Shown: positions 6,474 to 14,506, counted from the first letter of the stretch. The stretch is 14,622 nt of DNA from Lachnospiraceae bacterium (GCA_017652545.1 JAGCAV010000477.1:1-14622), one strand, 5' to 3'. Numbers and translations are program-made. The notes: a model not told the origin generated them from the sequence alone.

Positions 6474-8786
6474 ATGACGGACCTGAATCCTGCTGCAACG
6501 CTTTCTGAAATCGGCACGAGTGCCGATATCCGGGAAGAAGAAGCGGTCATCAACACGCAGGACTTCACCAGTCCGGAGGCCCTCTATCATGAACTGATCG
6601 AAGCTGTAAACCGGTATCATCCTTCTGATGATATCTCCATGATCGAGAAAGCCTACCGGGTCGCAAGTGAGGCACATAAAGATCAGAAACGCAAATCGGG
6701 TGAACCCTATATCATTCACCCTCTTTGTGTTGCCATCATTCTTGCCGATCTGGAGATGGATAAGGAAACGCTTGTTGCCGGAATCCTCCACGATGTGGTG
6801 GAGGATACGGTCATGACCAGGGAGCAGCTCAGGGAAGAATTCGGCACCGAGGTCGAACTCCTGGTCGACGGTGTGACCAAACTCGGTCAGCTGTCCTACG
6901 ACGCGGACAAGGTCGAGGTGCAGGCGGAGAACCTGCGCAAGATGTTCCTGGCCATGGCCAGGGATATCCGGGTCATCATCATCAAGCTTGCGGACCGTCT
7001 TCACAACATGCGGACGCTGCAGTACATGCCTGACCGCAAGAAGATCGAGAAGGCCAGGGAGACCATGGATATCTACGCGCCGATCGCGCAGCGTCTCGGT
7101 ATTTCAAAGATCAAGGTCGAGCTGGATGACCTGTCTTTGAAGTATCTTGAACCGGAGATCTACTATGATCTGGTGGAGCGTGTCGCGCTGAAAAAGGAAG
7201 AGCGGCAGGCAATGGTCAACTCCATTGTCGAGGATGTGCGCAGACACATCGAGGGAGCCGGTATTCACGCGGAGATCTACGGCAGGGCAAAGCATTTCTT
7301 CAGCATCTATAAAAAAATGGTCAACCAGCAGAAGAGCATTGACCAGATCTATGACCTTTTCGCAGTGCGCATCATCGTTGACAGCGTACGGGACTGCTAC
7401 GCCGCGCTGGGTATTATCCATGAGATGTACAAACCCGTCCCCGGACGGTTTAAGGACTACATCGCGATGCCCAAGGAAAACATGTACCAGTCGCTACATA
7501 CGACGCTGATCGGACCGGCCGGTGTTCCGTTCGAGATCCAGATCCGTACGGCACAGATGCACCGGGTGGCTGAATACGGTATTGCCGCGCACTGGAAATA
7601 TAAGGAAGCATCGAGCGGGAAGAAAGTCAGCGAAGATAAAAAGCAGGAAGAAAAACTGATCTGGCTGCGGCAGATCCTCGAATGGCAGCAGGACATGTCG
7701 GACAACCGTGAGTTTATGAGCCTGCTCAAGAGCGATCTTGATCTCTTCAATGACAGCGTATACTGCTTTACCCCTGCCGGTGACGTCAAGACACTTCCGG
7801 CCGGTTCTACGCCCGTGGATTTCGCATACAGCATCCACAGCGCCGTCGGCAACCGGATGGTCGGCGCGAGAGTCAACGGCCGGCTCGTCCCCATCGACTA
7901 TGAGATACAGAACGGAGACAGGATCGAGGTCATCACGTCGGCCAATTCCCGTGGACCGAGCCGTGACTGGCTGAAGATCGTCAAGAGCACACAGGCCAAG
8001 AATAAGATCAACCAGTGGTTCAAGCAGGAACTGAAGGAAGAGAATATTGTCAGGGGCCGTGAGCTGTTCGCGGCTTACTGCCGTTCAAAAGGCCTTAACC
8101 AGACAGAACTGTTAAAACCGGAGTATCAGCAGGCCGTATTGATCAAATACGGTATGAAGGACTGGGATTCGGTGATGGCCGCCATCGGGCATGGGGGCCT
8201 GAAGGAAGGGCAGATCGCAAACAAGCTGGCTGAACGCTATGAAAAGGATCACGCCCGCATGCTTACGGATGAAGACATTCTGTCTGAAGGTTTCGGGGAG
8301 CGTGAAAAGCCCAGGCACGTCAAGTCCCACAGCGGTATCATTGTCAAGGGGCTTGATGACGTGGCTGTCCGCTTTGCCAAGTGCTGCAGCCCTGTCCCGG
8401 GTGACGAAATTGTGGGATTCGTGACGAGGGGAAGAGGCGTCACGGTGCACAGGACCGACTGCGTCAATGTGATCAACATCTCCGAAGAGGACCGGGACCG
8501 CCTGATCGAAGCGCAGTGGCAGGTCGGTTCTGACGGATCCGGCGGTCTGTATATGACAAACATCAAGATCTATGCCACCAACCGGACAGGCCTTCTGATC
8601 GACATCACCAGGATCTTTACGGAAAGAAAGATCGATGTGGCCATGGTCAACAGCCGGACGAGCAAGCACGGTATGGCCACCATCGAGATCGAATTTGAAA
8701 CAAGGGGTACAGAAGAACTCCGTACACTCGTAGATAAGATCCGGCAGGTGGAGAGCGTGATCGATGTGGAACGAACCACAGGATGA
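6474..8786 (+). CDS. relA: Bifunctional (p)ppGpp synthetase/hydrolase (Rel family)
   Basis: Ribosome-associated stringent-response enzyme that makes (p)ppGpp from ATP and GDP/GTP and also breaks it down. The ATG at 6474 is preferred to a GTG at 6468, because GAGGAG (6463-6468) overlaps that GTG and sits five bases before the ATG; this gives 770 residues. The HD hydrolase domain is intact, with H-P near 82-83, H-D-V-V-E-D (106-111) and L-A-D-R-L-H-N (172-178). The synthetase domain has G-R-A-K-H-F-F-S-I (270-278) and R-F-K-D-Y-I-A (325-331). The R-x-K-D form is the signature of bifunctional Rel/SpoT enzymes, as opposed to E-x-D-D in E. coli RelA. Next come the TGS domain (about 428-488), the Cys-Cys zinc-finger region (A-K-C-C-S-P-V near 635-641) and a C-terminal ACT domain (about 693-765). 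No domain is missing. The stop codon overlaps the start of a heptamer repeat array. Confidence 0.97.
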   Translation: MTDLNPAATLSEIGTSADIREEEAVINTQDFTSPEALYHELIEAVNRYHPSDDISMIEKAYRVASEAHKDQKRKSGEPYIIHPLCVAIILADLEMDKETLVAGILHDVVEDTVMTREQLREEFGTEVELLVDGVTKLGQLSYDADKVEVQAENLRKMFLAMARDIRVIIIKLADRLHNMRTLQYMPDRKKIEKARETMDIYAPIAQRLGISKIKVELDDLSLKYLEPEIYYDLVERVALKKEERQAMVNSIVEDVRRHIEGAGIHAEIYGRAKHFFSIYKKMVNQQKSIDQIYDLFAVRIIVDSVRDCYAALGIIHEMYKPVPGRFKDYIAMPKENMYQSLHTTLIGPAGVPFEIQIRTAQMHRVAEYGIAAHWKYKEASSGKKVSEDKKQEEKLIWLRQILEWQQDMSDNREFMSLLKSDLDLFNDSVYCFTPAGDVKTLPAGSTPVDFAYSIHSAVGNRMVGARVNGRLVPIDYEIQNGDRIEVITSANSRGPSRDWLKIVKSTQAKNKINQWFKQELKEENIVRGRELFAAYCRSKGLNQTELLKPEYQQAVLIKYGMKDWDSVMAAIGHGGLKEGQIANKLAERYEKDHARMLTDEDILSEGFGEREKPRHVKSHSGIIVKGLDDVAVRFAKCCSPVPGDEIVGFVTRGRGVTVHRTDCVNVINISEEDRDRLIEAQWQVGSDGSGGLYMTNIKIYATNRTGLLIDITRIFTERKIDVAMVNSRTSKHGMATIEIEFETRGTEELRTLVDKIRQVESVIDVERTTG

Positions 8787-8833
8787 GTTGAGAGTTAAGA
8801 GTTGAGAGTTAAGAGTTGAGAGTGAAGAGTTAA
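8785..8833 (+). repeat. GAGTTRA heptamer tandem array
   Basis: Seven consecutive 7-bp units: GAGTTGA, GAGTTAA, GAGTTGA, GAGTTAA, GAGTTGA, GAGTGAA, GAGTTAA, with a decayed eighth (GAGATAC, 8834-8840). The alternation gives a higher-order 14-bp period. The first unit begins inside the relA stop codon (TGA, 8784-8786), and the array fills most of the 75-base gap to the next gene. The strand is almost free of C. It could be a slippage-prone simple repeat or an unstructured mRNA spacer; no function is evident. Confidence 0.9.
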
Positions 8834-8861
8834 GAGATACGGGTGGGGAGCGAAGTTTGCC

Positions 8862-9488
8862 ATGCTGCGCATTGAGACGCTGGTCCTGGGTATGGTCCAG
8901 ACAAATGTTTACATTGTCGTCAATGAAGAGACTGAAGAATGTCTGATCATCGATCCGGCCGACCGGGCTGATGTGATCATCCGTAAGATCACGCAGCTGC
9001 AGGCGCAGCCTGTCGGGATCCTTCTCACGCACGGGCACTATGACCATATCCTGGCGGCTGAAGAGGTAAGAGACCATTACAGCATTCCGATCATGGCACT
9101 GGATGCCGAGGAGAGACTGCTGAGCGAACCTTCCTGGAATCTTTCGGGGGACATGTTCTACAGAGGCGTTTCCCTGAAGGCTGACCGTTATCTTCACGAT
9201 GGTGACGATCTCGATCTGATCGGCCGCACCGTGAAGGTCCTTCATACGCCCGGTCATACCGAAGGCGGCGCCTGCTATTATCTGGAAGACGACGGGATCC
9301 TCTTTTCAGGCGACACCCTGTTTCAGATGTCTGTCGGCAGGACGGATTTTCCCACCGGCAATATGAAAACGCTGATCGACTCCGTCATGACAAAGCTTAT
9401 GACCCTTCCCGACGATACAGTGGTATATCCCGGCCACGGAGACGCCACCACGATCGGGTTTGAGAGAGAAAACAACTATTTTCTGTGA
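8862..9488 (+). CDS. Glyoxalase-II-like metallo-beta-lactamase fold hydrolase (YqgX type)
   Basis: Probable cytoplasmic zinc hydrolase of 208 residues. The metal ligands are complete: T-H-G-H-Y-D-H (56-62), His132 in H-T-P-G-H-T-E-G-G, Asp151 in F-S-G-D-T-L-F, and His192 in P-G-H-G-D-A-T-T-I-G-F-E. This short form, ending soon after the last histidine ligand, resembles Bacillus YqgX and related proteins rather than full-length GloB, which has a longer substrate-binding C-terminus. A gene of this kind between relA and hemZ is common in Clostridia. The substrate is unknown; glyoxalase II activity on a low-molecular-weight thiol ester is possible but cannot be shown here. The ribosome site GGGGAG (8845-8850) is 11 bases before the ATG, rather far, so initiation may be modest. 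Confidence 0.92.
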   Translation: MLRIETLVLGMVQTNVYIVVNEETEECLIIDPADRADVIIRKITQLQAQPVGILLTHGHYDHILAAEEVRDHYSIPIMALDAEERLLSEPSWNLSGDMFYRGVSLKADRYLHDGDDLDLIGRTVKVLHTPGHTEGGACYYLEDDGILFSGDTLFQMSVGRTDFPTGNMKTLIDSVMTKLMTLPDDTVVYPGHGDATTIGFERENNYFL

Positions 9489-9513
9489 ACCTCCCGCAAA
9501 GGGGATGGGCAGA

Positions 9514-11106
9514 TTGCAGATAACTGATAAAGACTTTGTGACTGAAAACCAAATGATATACCTGGTTCTGAACCGAAGAGATTTTGAATACGACATCTAC
9601 TCCCTGATCAAAGCTTTCTATTCCGGAAGCGAGATCAGGGTCTTCGATGCATGGGAGAATATTGAAAGTCAGGAAGCGGAGACATCCCTGCAGGAATCCG
9701 ATCCTGATACCGGCTCCGGATGGGAGCTGCTTTTTGATGTCTTTTTCGAATCAGAGGAAGCGCTCCGTTCCGTCTCACTGAGAATATTCAGACAGGCTGA
9801 AAAAGAGCAGCCGTTCATAACAGACAGCGTCATGATCAGTGAGGACATGACGCGGATCCGGATCAAATCCGCCGTCAAGACGCTCCTTTACCGTGCACTG
9901 TGCGATATGACGGGACGTACGCTTCCGTGGGGAGACCTGACAGGGATACGGCCCGTCAAACTGGCCATGAGCCGGATCCTTGCAGGCGATACAAATGCCC
10001 AGACCGCCCGGTTCCTCCGGGATGTCTATCATGTCAGCCCGCAGAAAAGCGCACTGGCGGTCATGATCGCCAATAAAGAAAAGTTCCTGCTGGACGGTAT
10101 GGATTACCGGAACGGCTACAGTCTGTACATCGGCATTCCGTTCTGTCCTTCCATCTGTCTTTACTGTTCCTTTTCCTCCAGTCCGATCAGCCTGTGGAAA
10201 TCGAAAACAGATGACTATCTGGACGCGCTCGAAAAGGAGATGCGCGGTACAAGGGACCTGTTCAGTCCGAAACTCCTGCAGACGGTATACATCGGCGGCG
10301 GTACGCCGACCACGTTAAGCAGCAGCCAGCTGGACCGGCTTCTTTGCATGGTGGAAGAGAATTTTGATCTGTCACAGGTAAAAGAATTTACAGTGGAAGC
10401 CGGCCGGCCGGACAGTGTAACAGAGGATAAGCTGAAGGTCCTGGCTGCGCATGGGATCGGCAGGATCTCCATCAATCCGCAGACAATGAACCAGAAAACG
10501 CTCGACCTGATCGGGAGAAGGCATACGGTCGGACAGATTGAGGATACCTTTCATCTGGCGAGAGCGCTCGGGTTTGAGAACATCAATATGGATCTGATCG
10601 TGGGCCTTCCGGGGGAAGGGCCGGAAGAAGTGGCATATACCATGGAAAAGATCGGTACCCTGGGACCCGACAGCGTGACTGTACACGCGCTGGCGCTCAA
10701 GCGTTCCTCAAGGCTGAATGAAAAGCTTGCCGATTATGAGGCGATCTCGTTTCAGGCCAGTGATGAGATCATGGATCTGACAATGCGCCGGAATGAAGAG
10801 CGTGGCCTGTATCCATACTATCTTTACAGGCAGAAGAACATGGCCGGAAACTTTGAAAACGTGGGCTATGCCGTTCCTGGGAAGGAATGTCTTTATAACA
10901 TCCTGATCATGGAAGAAGTCCAGAGCATTCTCGCTCTCGGCGCCGGCGGATCGACCAAGCTGGTCTATGACGATGGTCTGATCGAGCGCATTGAAAATGT
11001 AAAAGATATCAAAAACTATATTGAACGTACGGATGAAATGATTGCCCGCAAAAGAAACGGCACGGTCAAATATCATTTTTCCCGGGAAGATAAAGGAGGA
11101 AACTGA
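9514..11106 (+). CDS. hemZ: HemZ-type coproporphyrinogen III dehydrogenase-like radical SAM protein
   Basis: Cytoplasmic radical-SAM protein of the HemN/HemW/HemZ group. In the numbering from 9514 (530 residues), the iron-sulfur cluster motif C-P-S-I-C-L-Y-C lies at 211-218 (Cys 211, 215, 218), followed by Y-I-G-G-G-T-P-T-T (259-267), a group hallmark. The segment W-G-D-L-T-G-I-R-P-V-K (about 139-149) and the N-terminal E-Y-D-I-Y-S-L-I-K-A-F-Y mark it as HemZ rather than HemW. HemZ is linked to oxygen-independent decarboxylation of coproporphyrinogen III; no other haem gene is nearby, so that role is from family knowledge. The start is uncertain. TTG 9514 has AAAGGGG nine bases upstream; ATG 9505 directly abuts that site; ATG 9553 gives the family-like M-I-Y-L-V-L-N start but has no ribosome site. 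It lies 25 bases after the hydrolase gene and two bases before aspS. Confidence 0.88.
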   Translation: MQITDKDFVTENQMIYLVLNRRDFEYDIYSLIKAFYSGSEIRVFDAWENIESQEAETSLQESDPDTGSGWELLFDVFFESEEALRSVSLRIFRQAEKEQPFITDSVMISEDMTRIRIKSAVKTLLYRALCDMTGRTLPWGDLTGIRPVKLAMSRILAGDTNAQTARFLRDVYHVSPQKSALAVMIANKEKFLLDGMDYRNGYSLYIGIPFCPSICLYCSFSSSPISLWKSKTDDYLDALEKEMRGTRDLFSPKLLQTVYIGGGTPTTLSSSQLDRLLCMVEENFDLSQVKEFTVEAGRPDSVTEDKLKVLAAHGIGRISINPQTMNQKTLDLIGRRHTVGQIEDTFHLARALGFENINMDLIVGLPGEGPEEVAYTMEKIGTLGPDSVTVHALALKRSSRLNEKLADYEAISFQASDEIMDLTMRRNEERGLYPYYLYRQKNMAGNFENVGYAVPGKECLYNILIMEEVQSILALGAGGSTKLVYDDGLIERIENVKDIKNYIERTDEMIARKRNGTVKYHFSREDKGGN

Positions 11107-11108
11107 AC

Positions 11109-12902
11109 ATGGCGGAAAGCATGCAGGGTCTCAAAAGAACCCACAGATGCGCTGAAGTAACATCAAATGAGATCGGAAGTGAAGTGACCCTGATGGGCTG
11201 GGTGCAGAAGCGCCGCAACCTCGGAAGCCTGATCTTTGTGGATCTGCGTGACCGGAGCGGTCTGATGCAGATCATCTTTGATGAAAATGATATCGGTACC
11301 GAAGGTTTTGAAAAGGCGGGGACCCTGCGCAGTGAATTTGTGATCGCGGTCACCGGCCGTGTGGAGAAGCGTTCCGGTGCCGTCAATGAAAAGCTGAAGA
11401 CCGGTACGATGGAAGTTAGGGCTTTCTCTTTGCGCGTCCTCTCCGAAGCGGCCACACCGCCGTTCCCCATTGAGGAGAATTCCCAGACAAAGGAAGAACT
11501 TCGTCTCAAATACCGTTATCTTGACCTGCGCAGGCCGGACATCCAGCGCAATCTCATGGTAAAGAGCCGCGTTGCGACACTGTCACGCAATTTCATGGCT
11601 GAGCAGGGATTCCTGGAGATCGAAACGCCCATGCTTGGAAAGAGCACACCTGAGGGAGCCAGGGATTATCTTGTCCCCAGCCGGATCTATCCGGGCAGCT
11701 TCTTCGCCCTTCCCCAGTCGCCCCAGCTTTTCAAGCAGCTTCTGATGGTCTCCGGCTATGACCGTTATTTCCAGATCGCGCGCTGCTTCCGCGATGAGGA
11801 TCTTCGCGCCGACAGACAGCCCGAATTCACCCAGATGGATATGGAGCTCTCCTTTGTCGATATCGATGATGTCCTTGAGGTCAACGAAGCGCTGCTGAAG
11901 CATCTCTGGAAGGAGATCCTGGGCATCGATATCGAGACGCCTTTCCGCCGGATGACCTGGCAGGAGGCCATGGACAGGTTCGGTTCGGACAAGCCCGACC
12001 TTCGTTTCGGAATGGAACTGAAAGATGTTTCAGAACTTGTTAAAGACTGCGGATTTGGCGTGTTCTCCGGCGCTGTGGCAAACGGCGGTACCGTACGCGG
12101 GATCAATGTGAAGGGACAGGCCGGCATGCCGAGGAAAAAGATCGATGCCCTCACCGACTTTGTAAAGGGATACGGGCTGAAGGGTCTGGCATACCTGGCT
12201 GTTCTGGAAGACGGAAGCTTCAAATCCTCCTTCGCGAAATTCATGTCGCAGGACGAACTGACAGCCCTGGCACAGGCGATGGAAGCGCAGCCGGGTGACC
12301 TGCTTCTGTTTGCGGCCGACAAATACAAGCTTGCTGTGGAAACGCTCGGCGCTCTTCGCTGTGATCTTGCAAGAAAGCTCGGTCTGATCGATCCATCCAG
12401 ATTCGAATTCCTCTGGGTCGTTGAGTTCCCGCAGTTCGAATGGAGCGAAGAGGAACAGCGGTATACAGCCATGCATCATCCGTTTACGATGCCGATGGAA
12501 GAGGACCTTCCCTATCTGGATACGGATCTCGGAAAAGTCCGTGCAAAGGCCTACGACATCGTCCTGAACGGATGCGAGGTCGGCGGCGGCTCGGTTCGTA
12601 TCCATCAGGATGACATTCAGGAAAAGATGTTCGAGTGCCTCGGCTTTACAAAGGAACAGGCGCAGGAACAGTTCTCATTCCTGCTGGATGCCTTCAAATA
12701 CGGCGTTCCGCCTCACGCAGGACTGGCCTACGGCCTTGACCGTCTGGTCATGCTGATGCTTGGTCTGGACAGCATCCGCGACGTGATCGCGTTCCCGAAG
12801 GTCAAGGATTCCTCCTGCCTGATGACGCAGGCACCGGCCCCGGTTGATGAAAAACAGCTTCGGGAACTGGGACTGACGGTACCGGCAGCTGATAAAGACT
12901 GA
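11109..12902 (+). CDS. aspS: Aspartyl-tRNA synthetase
   Basis: Cytoplasmic class IIb enzyme charging tRNA-Asp with aspartate. At 597 residues it is the full bacterial type. The N-terminal anticodon-binding OB fold contains G-W-V-Q-K-R-R-N-L-G-S-L (30-41). The catalytic core has Q-S-P-Q-L-F-K-Q (203-210), motif 2 F-R-D-E-D-L-R-A-D-R-Q-P-E-F-T-Q (227-242), a bacterial GAD insertion (about 290-420) and motif 3 G-L-A-Y-G-L-D-R-L (538-546). Leu38 replaces the His seen at the matching place in non-discriminating enzymes such as that of Pseudomonas aeruginosa, suggesting a tRNA-Asp-specific enzyme; this is an inference from remembered alignments. AAAGGAGGA lies nine bases before the ATG, within the end of hemZ. 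Two hairpins after the stop close the transcription unit. Confidence 0.97.
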   Translation: MAESMQGLKRTHRCAEVTSNEIGSEVTLMGWVQKRRNLGSLIFVDLRDRSGLMQIIFDENDIGTEGFEKAGTLRSEFVIAVTGRVEKRSGAVNEKLKTGTMEVRAFSLRVLSEAATPPFPIEENSQTKEELRLKYRYLDLRRPDIQRNLMVKSRVATLSRNFMAEQGFLEIETPMLGKSTPEGARDYLVPSRIYPGSFFALPQSPQLFKQLLMVSGYDRYFQIARCFRDEDLRADRQPEFTQMDMELSFVDIDDVLEVNEALLKHLWKEILGIDIETPFRRMTWQEAMDRFGSDKPDLRFGMELKDVSELVKDCGFGVFSGAVANGGTVRGINVKGQAGMPRKKIDALTDFVKGYGLKGLAYLAVLEDGSFKSSFAKFMSQDELTALAQAMEAQPGDLLLFAADKYKLAVETLGALRCDLARKLGLIDPSRFEFLWVVEFPQFEWSEEEQRYTAMHHPFTMPMEEDLPYLDTDLGKVRAKAYDIVLNGCEVGGGSVRIHQDDIQEKMFECLGFTKEQAQEQFSFLLDAFKYGVPPHAGLAYGLDRLVMLMLGLDSIRDVIAFPKVKDSSCLMTQAPAPVDEKQLRELGLTVPAADKD

Positions 12903-12914
12903 TCCTTTGAAAAC

Positions 12915-12952
12915 GGAGACAGAGGCCGCTTAGCAGATGGTTTTCTGTCTCC
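12915..12952 (+). other. Hairpin after aspS sharing a stem with the yjfF terminator
   Basis: GGAGACAGA (12915-12923) and TCTGTCTCC (12944-12952) form a perfect 9-bp stem with a 20-base loop, but no U-tract follows. GAAAAC (12909-12914) and GTTTTC (12940-12945) could form a competing stem. The sequence GGAGACAGA also builds the terminator at 5777-5803. It may be a decayed terminator or a 3' end-protecting structure. Confidence 0.5.
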
Positions 12953-12962
12953 ACACTTATGT

Positions 12963-12988
12963 CCCGGGCGAATTGTCCCGGGCTTTTT
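12963..12988 (+). terminator. Rho-independent terminator after aspS
   Basis: CCCGGG (12963-12968) and CCCGGG (12977-12982) form an all-GC 6-bp stem with an 8-base loop, followed by C and TTTTT (12984-12988). Because CCCGGG is its own reverse complement, the two arms are also direct repeats (TGTCCCGGGC at 12960-12969 and again at 12974-12983, with one mismatch). It separates aspS from the export genes. Confidence 0.75.
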
Positions 12989-13023
12989 CACGAAGTCTTC
13001 ACAAAATTATCGTATACTTTCAC
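12987..13023 (+). promoter_or_regulatory. Candidate response-regulator-controlled promoter of the export operon
   Basis: TATACT (13013-13018) is a good -10, but the -35 position (about 12990-12995) has no consensus. Three TTCAC boxes occur at 12987-12991, 12998-13002 and 13019-13023, spaced 11 and 21 bases, about one and two helical turns. Same-face direct repeats over a missing -35 are typical of OmpR-family activators, which often control MacB-type exporters. The first box overlaps the tail of the preceding terminator. A second -10-like TATGAT lies at 13036-13041. The promoter role is inferred. Confidence 0.4.
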
Positions 13024-13070
13024 GGATGCAGATGATATGATGTTGATGACTTGATCCTGAAGGAGTATAC

Positions 13071-14504
13071 ATGAAAAGAATTATTGCCATCATAGTATCC
13101 GCACTCCTGGCGCTTGGCGCAGGCGGCGGAGTCTATTATTTTATCATATACAGAAACAACCAGACCGTTCAGGGCGGACGGACATCCTCCAACAGTGATG
13201 ACGCAGTCTATGTTGACTCGGTCAAGATCATTGCCGGACTTGAGAGCGTGACAGGCCTGATCCCGAGATACGCAGGCGTCGTGGAGCCTCAGGAGACCTG
13301 GGAAGCAAAGCTGGAGGGTGATAAGAACGTCAAGCAGACGTATGTCAAGGAAGGGGATTCTGTCAAGGTGGGCGACAAGCTGTTCACCTACGACACGGCT
13401 GAGGATGAGGAGAAACTCGCGCAGGCTCAGATCGACCTGGAGCGAAACGAATCCGATCTGGAAAACAAAAAATTCCAGCTTGAATCCTGGGAGAAACAGA
13501 AGCCCAAAGATGACGCTACCGATGAAGTAAAGCTTGAATACACAGCTACGCTCCTGCAGTACCAGACGGATGTCAAGAGCACCGAATATGATATCCGGCA
13601 GGGCAGGGAAGAGATCAAGAACCTCGAAGCCACGCTGCAGAAAGCCGATGTCCTGAGCGAACTGGAAGGCGTCATCAAAAAAATTTCAAAGAACAGCAAC
13701 AGCAACAACTATTATATGTCTGACGGATCCGACGCATATATCACCGTCATGGCAGTCGGTGATTTCCGGGTCAAGGGAACCGTCAATGAACAGCATGTCA
13801 ATGAACTGAACGTCGGCGACGAAGTACTTGCCTATTCACGCGTAGACAACCAGGTCTGGCACGGTATCATCACGGAGATCAAAACCGATACCGGCGAGTC
13901 GAACCAGAATGAGAACAGTTTTTACGGATACGGGGATTCGGACAGCAGTTCCGGTTCGACCAATTATCCGTTCTTTGTGAAACTGGACAATTCAGACGGT
14001 CTGCTTCTCGGACAGCATGTCTATCTGGAACCTGACAGGGGGCAGAGCGACAGGCGGGACGGAATCTGGATTCCGGACTATTACTTCGAATTTGATGAAT
14101 CGAACAATGCATGGATCTGGGTCGCTTCGGAAACCAACAGGCTCGAAAGACGCAGGGTAACCCTCGGGGAATACGATGTAAACCTTGCCTCCTACGAACT
14201 TCTGTCCGGGCTTGATGCAGATGATTATATATCTGTTCCCGATGAAACGCTGAAAGAGGGTCTTCCCGTCATCTATGTCCAGTACGGCGAAGGGGAAGAG
14301 AATCTGTACATGGATTCCGGCTCGTATGACTGGGATGAATTTGATGACGGCTCATGGTATGACGAGGAACTTGAAGACATCTGGTATGACGATGGTTCCT
14401 GGTATGAAGAAGATGACGAGGAAATCTGGTATGACGAGGGCTCCTGGTATGATTATGATGAAGGCAGCCTGGATGTGACGTATGCCGGAGAGTATGATGA
14501 ATAA
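13071..14504 (+). CDS. HlyD/MacA-like membrane-anchored efflux adaptor with a repeated acidic tail
   Basis: Predicted adaptor (membrane fusion protein) of a MacB-type ABC exporter, anchored in the membrane and facing outward. The 477-residue product has an N-terminal transmembrane helix (4-27) and a Ser/Asn-rich linker (36-45). A first barrel-sandwich half follows (about 75-110, with Y-V-K-E-G-D-S-V-K-V-G-D), then a coiled-coil hairpin rich in Glu, Lys, Gln and Leu (112-196). The second half starts at L-S-E-L-E-G-V-I (195-202), and a beta-barrel domain with M-A-V-G-D-F-R-V-K-G-T-V-N (227-239) comes next. A Ser/Gly/Asn-rich insert lies at 272-298. The C-terminus (from about 405) is a strongly acidic Trp/Tyr-rich tail with three 15-residue repeats, not part of the normal adaptor fold. 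AAGGAG lies six bases before the ATG. The ATPase gene follows after two bases, so the two probably act together. The exported compound is unknown. Confidence 0.88.
   Translation: MKRIIAIIVSALLALGAGGGVYYFIIYRNNQTVQGGRTSSNSDDAVYVDSVKIIAGLESVTGLIPRYAGVVEPQETWEAKLEGDKNVKQTYVKEGDSVKVGDKLFTYDTAEDEEKLAQAQIDLERNESDLENKKFQLESWEKQKPKDDATDEVKLEYTATLLQYQTDVKSTEYDIRQGREEIKNLEATLQKADVLSELEGVIKKISKNSNSNNYYMSDGSDAYITVMAVGDFRVKGTVNEQHVNELNVGDEVLAYSRVDNQVWHGIITEIKTDTGESNQNENSFYGYGDSDSSSGSTNYPFFVKLDNSDGLLLGQHVYLEPDRGQSDRRDGIWIPDYYFEFDESNNAWIWVASETNRLERRRVTLGEYDVNLASYELLSGLDADDYISVPDETLKEGLPVIYVQYGEGEENLYMDSGSYDWDEFDDGSWYDEELEDIWYDDGSWYEEDDEEIWYDEGSWYDYDEGSLDVTYAGEYDE
14343..14477 (+). repeat. Three 45-bp coding repeats in the adaptor C-terminus
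   Basis: The tail is three exact-length units of 15 residues: DDGSWYDEELEDIWY (14343-14387), DDGSWYEEDDEEIWY (14388-14432) and DEGSWYDYDEGSLDV (14433-14477). A shorter related stretch, DSGSYDWDEF, precedes them. The Gly-Ser-Trp-Tyr core is constant. Codons differ between copies (for example GGC, GGT, GGC for the Gly), so the duplication is not very recent or the protein repeat is under selection. Confidence 0.9.
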
Positions 14505-14506
14505 CT

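Noticed and set aside
8112..9257. A 381-codon minus-strand open frame across the relA-hydrolase junction
   Set aside because: It is antisense to two well-identified genes and shows no domain. Its Leu-Asn-Ser repeats are only the heptamer array read backwards.
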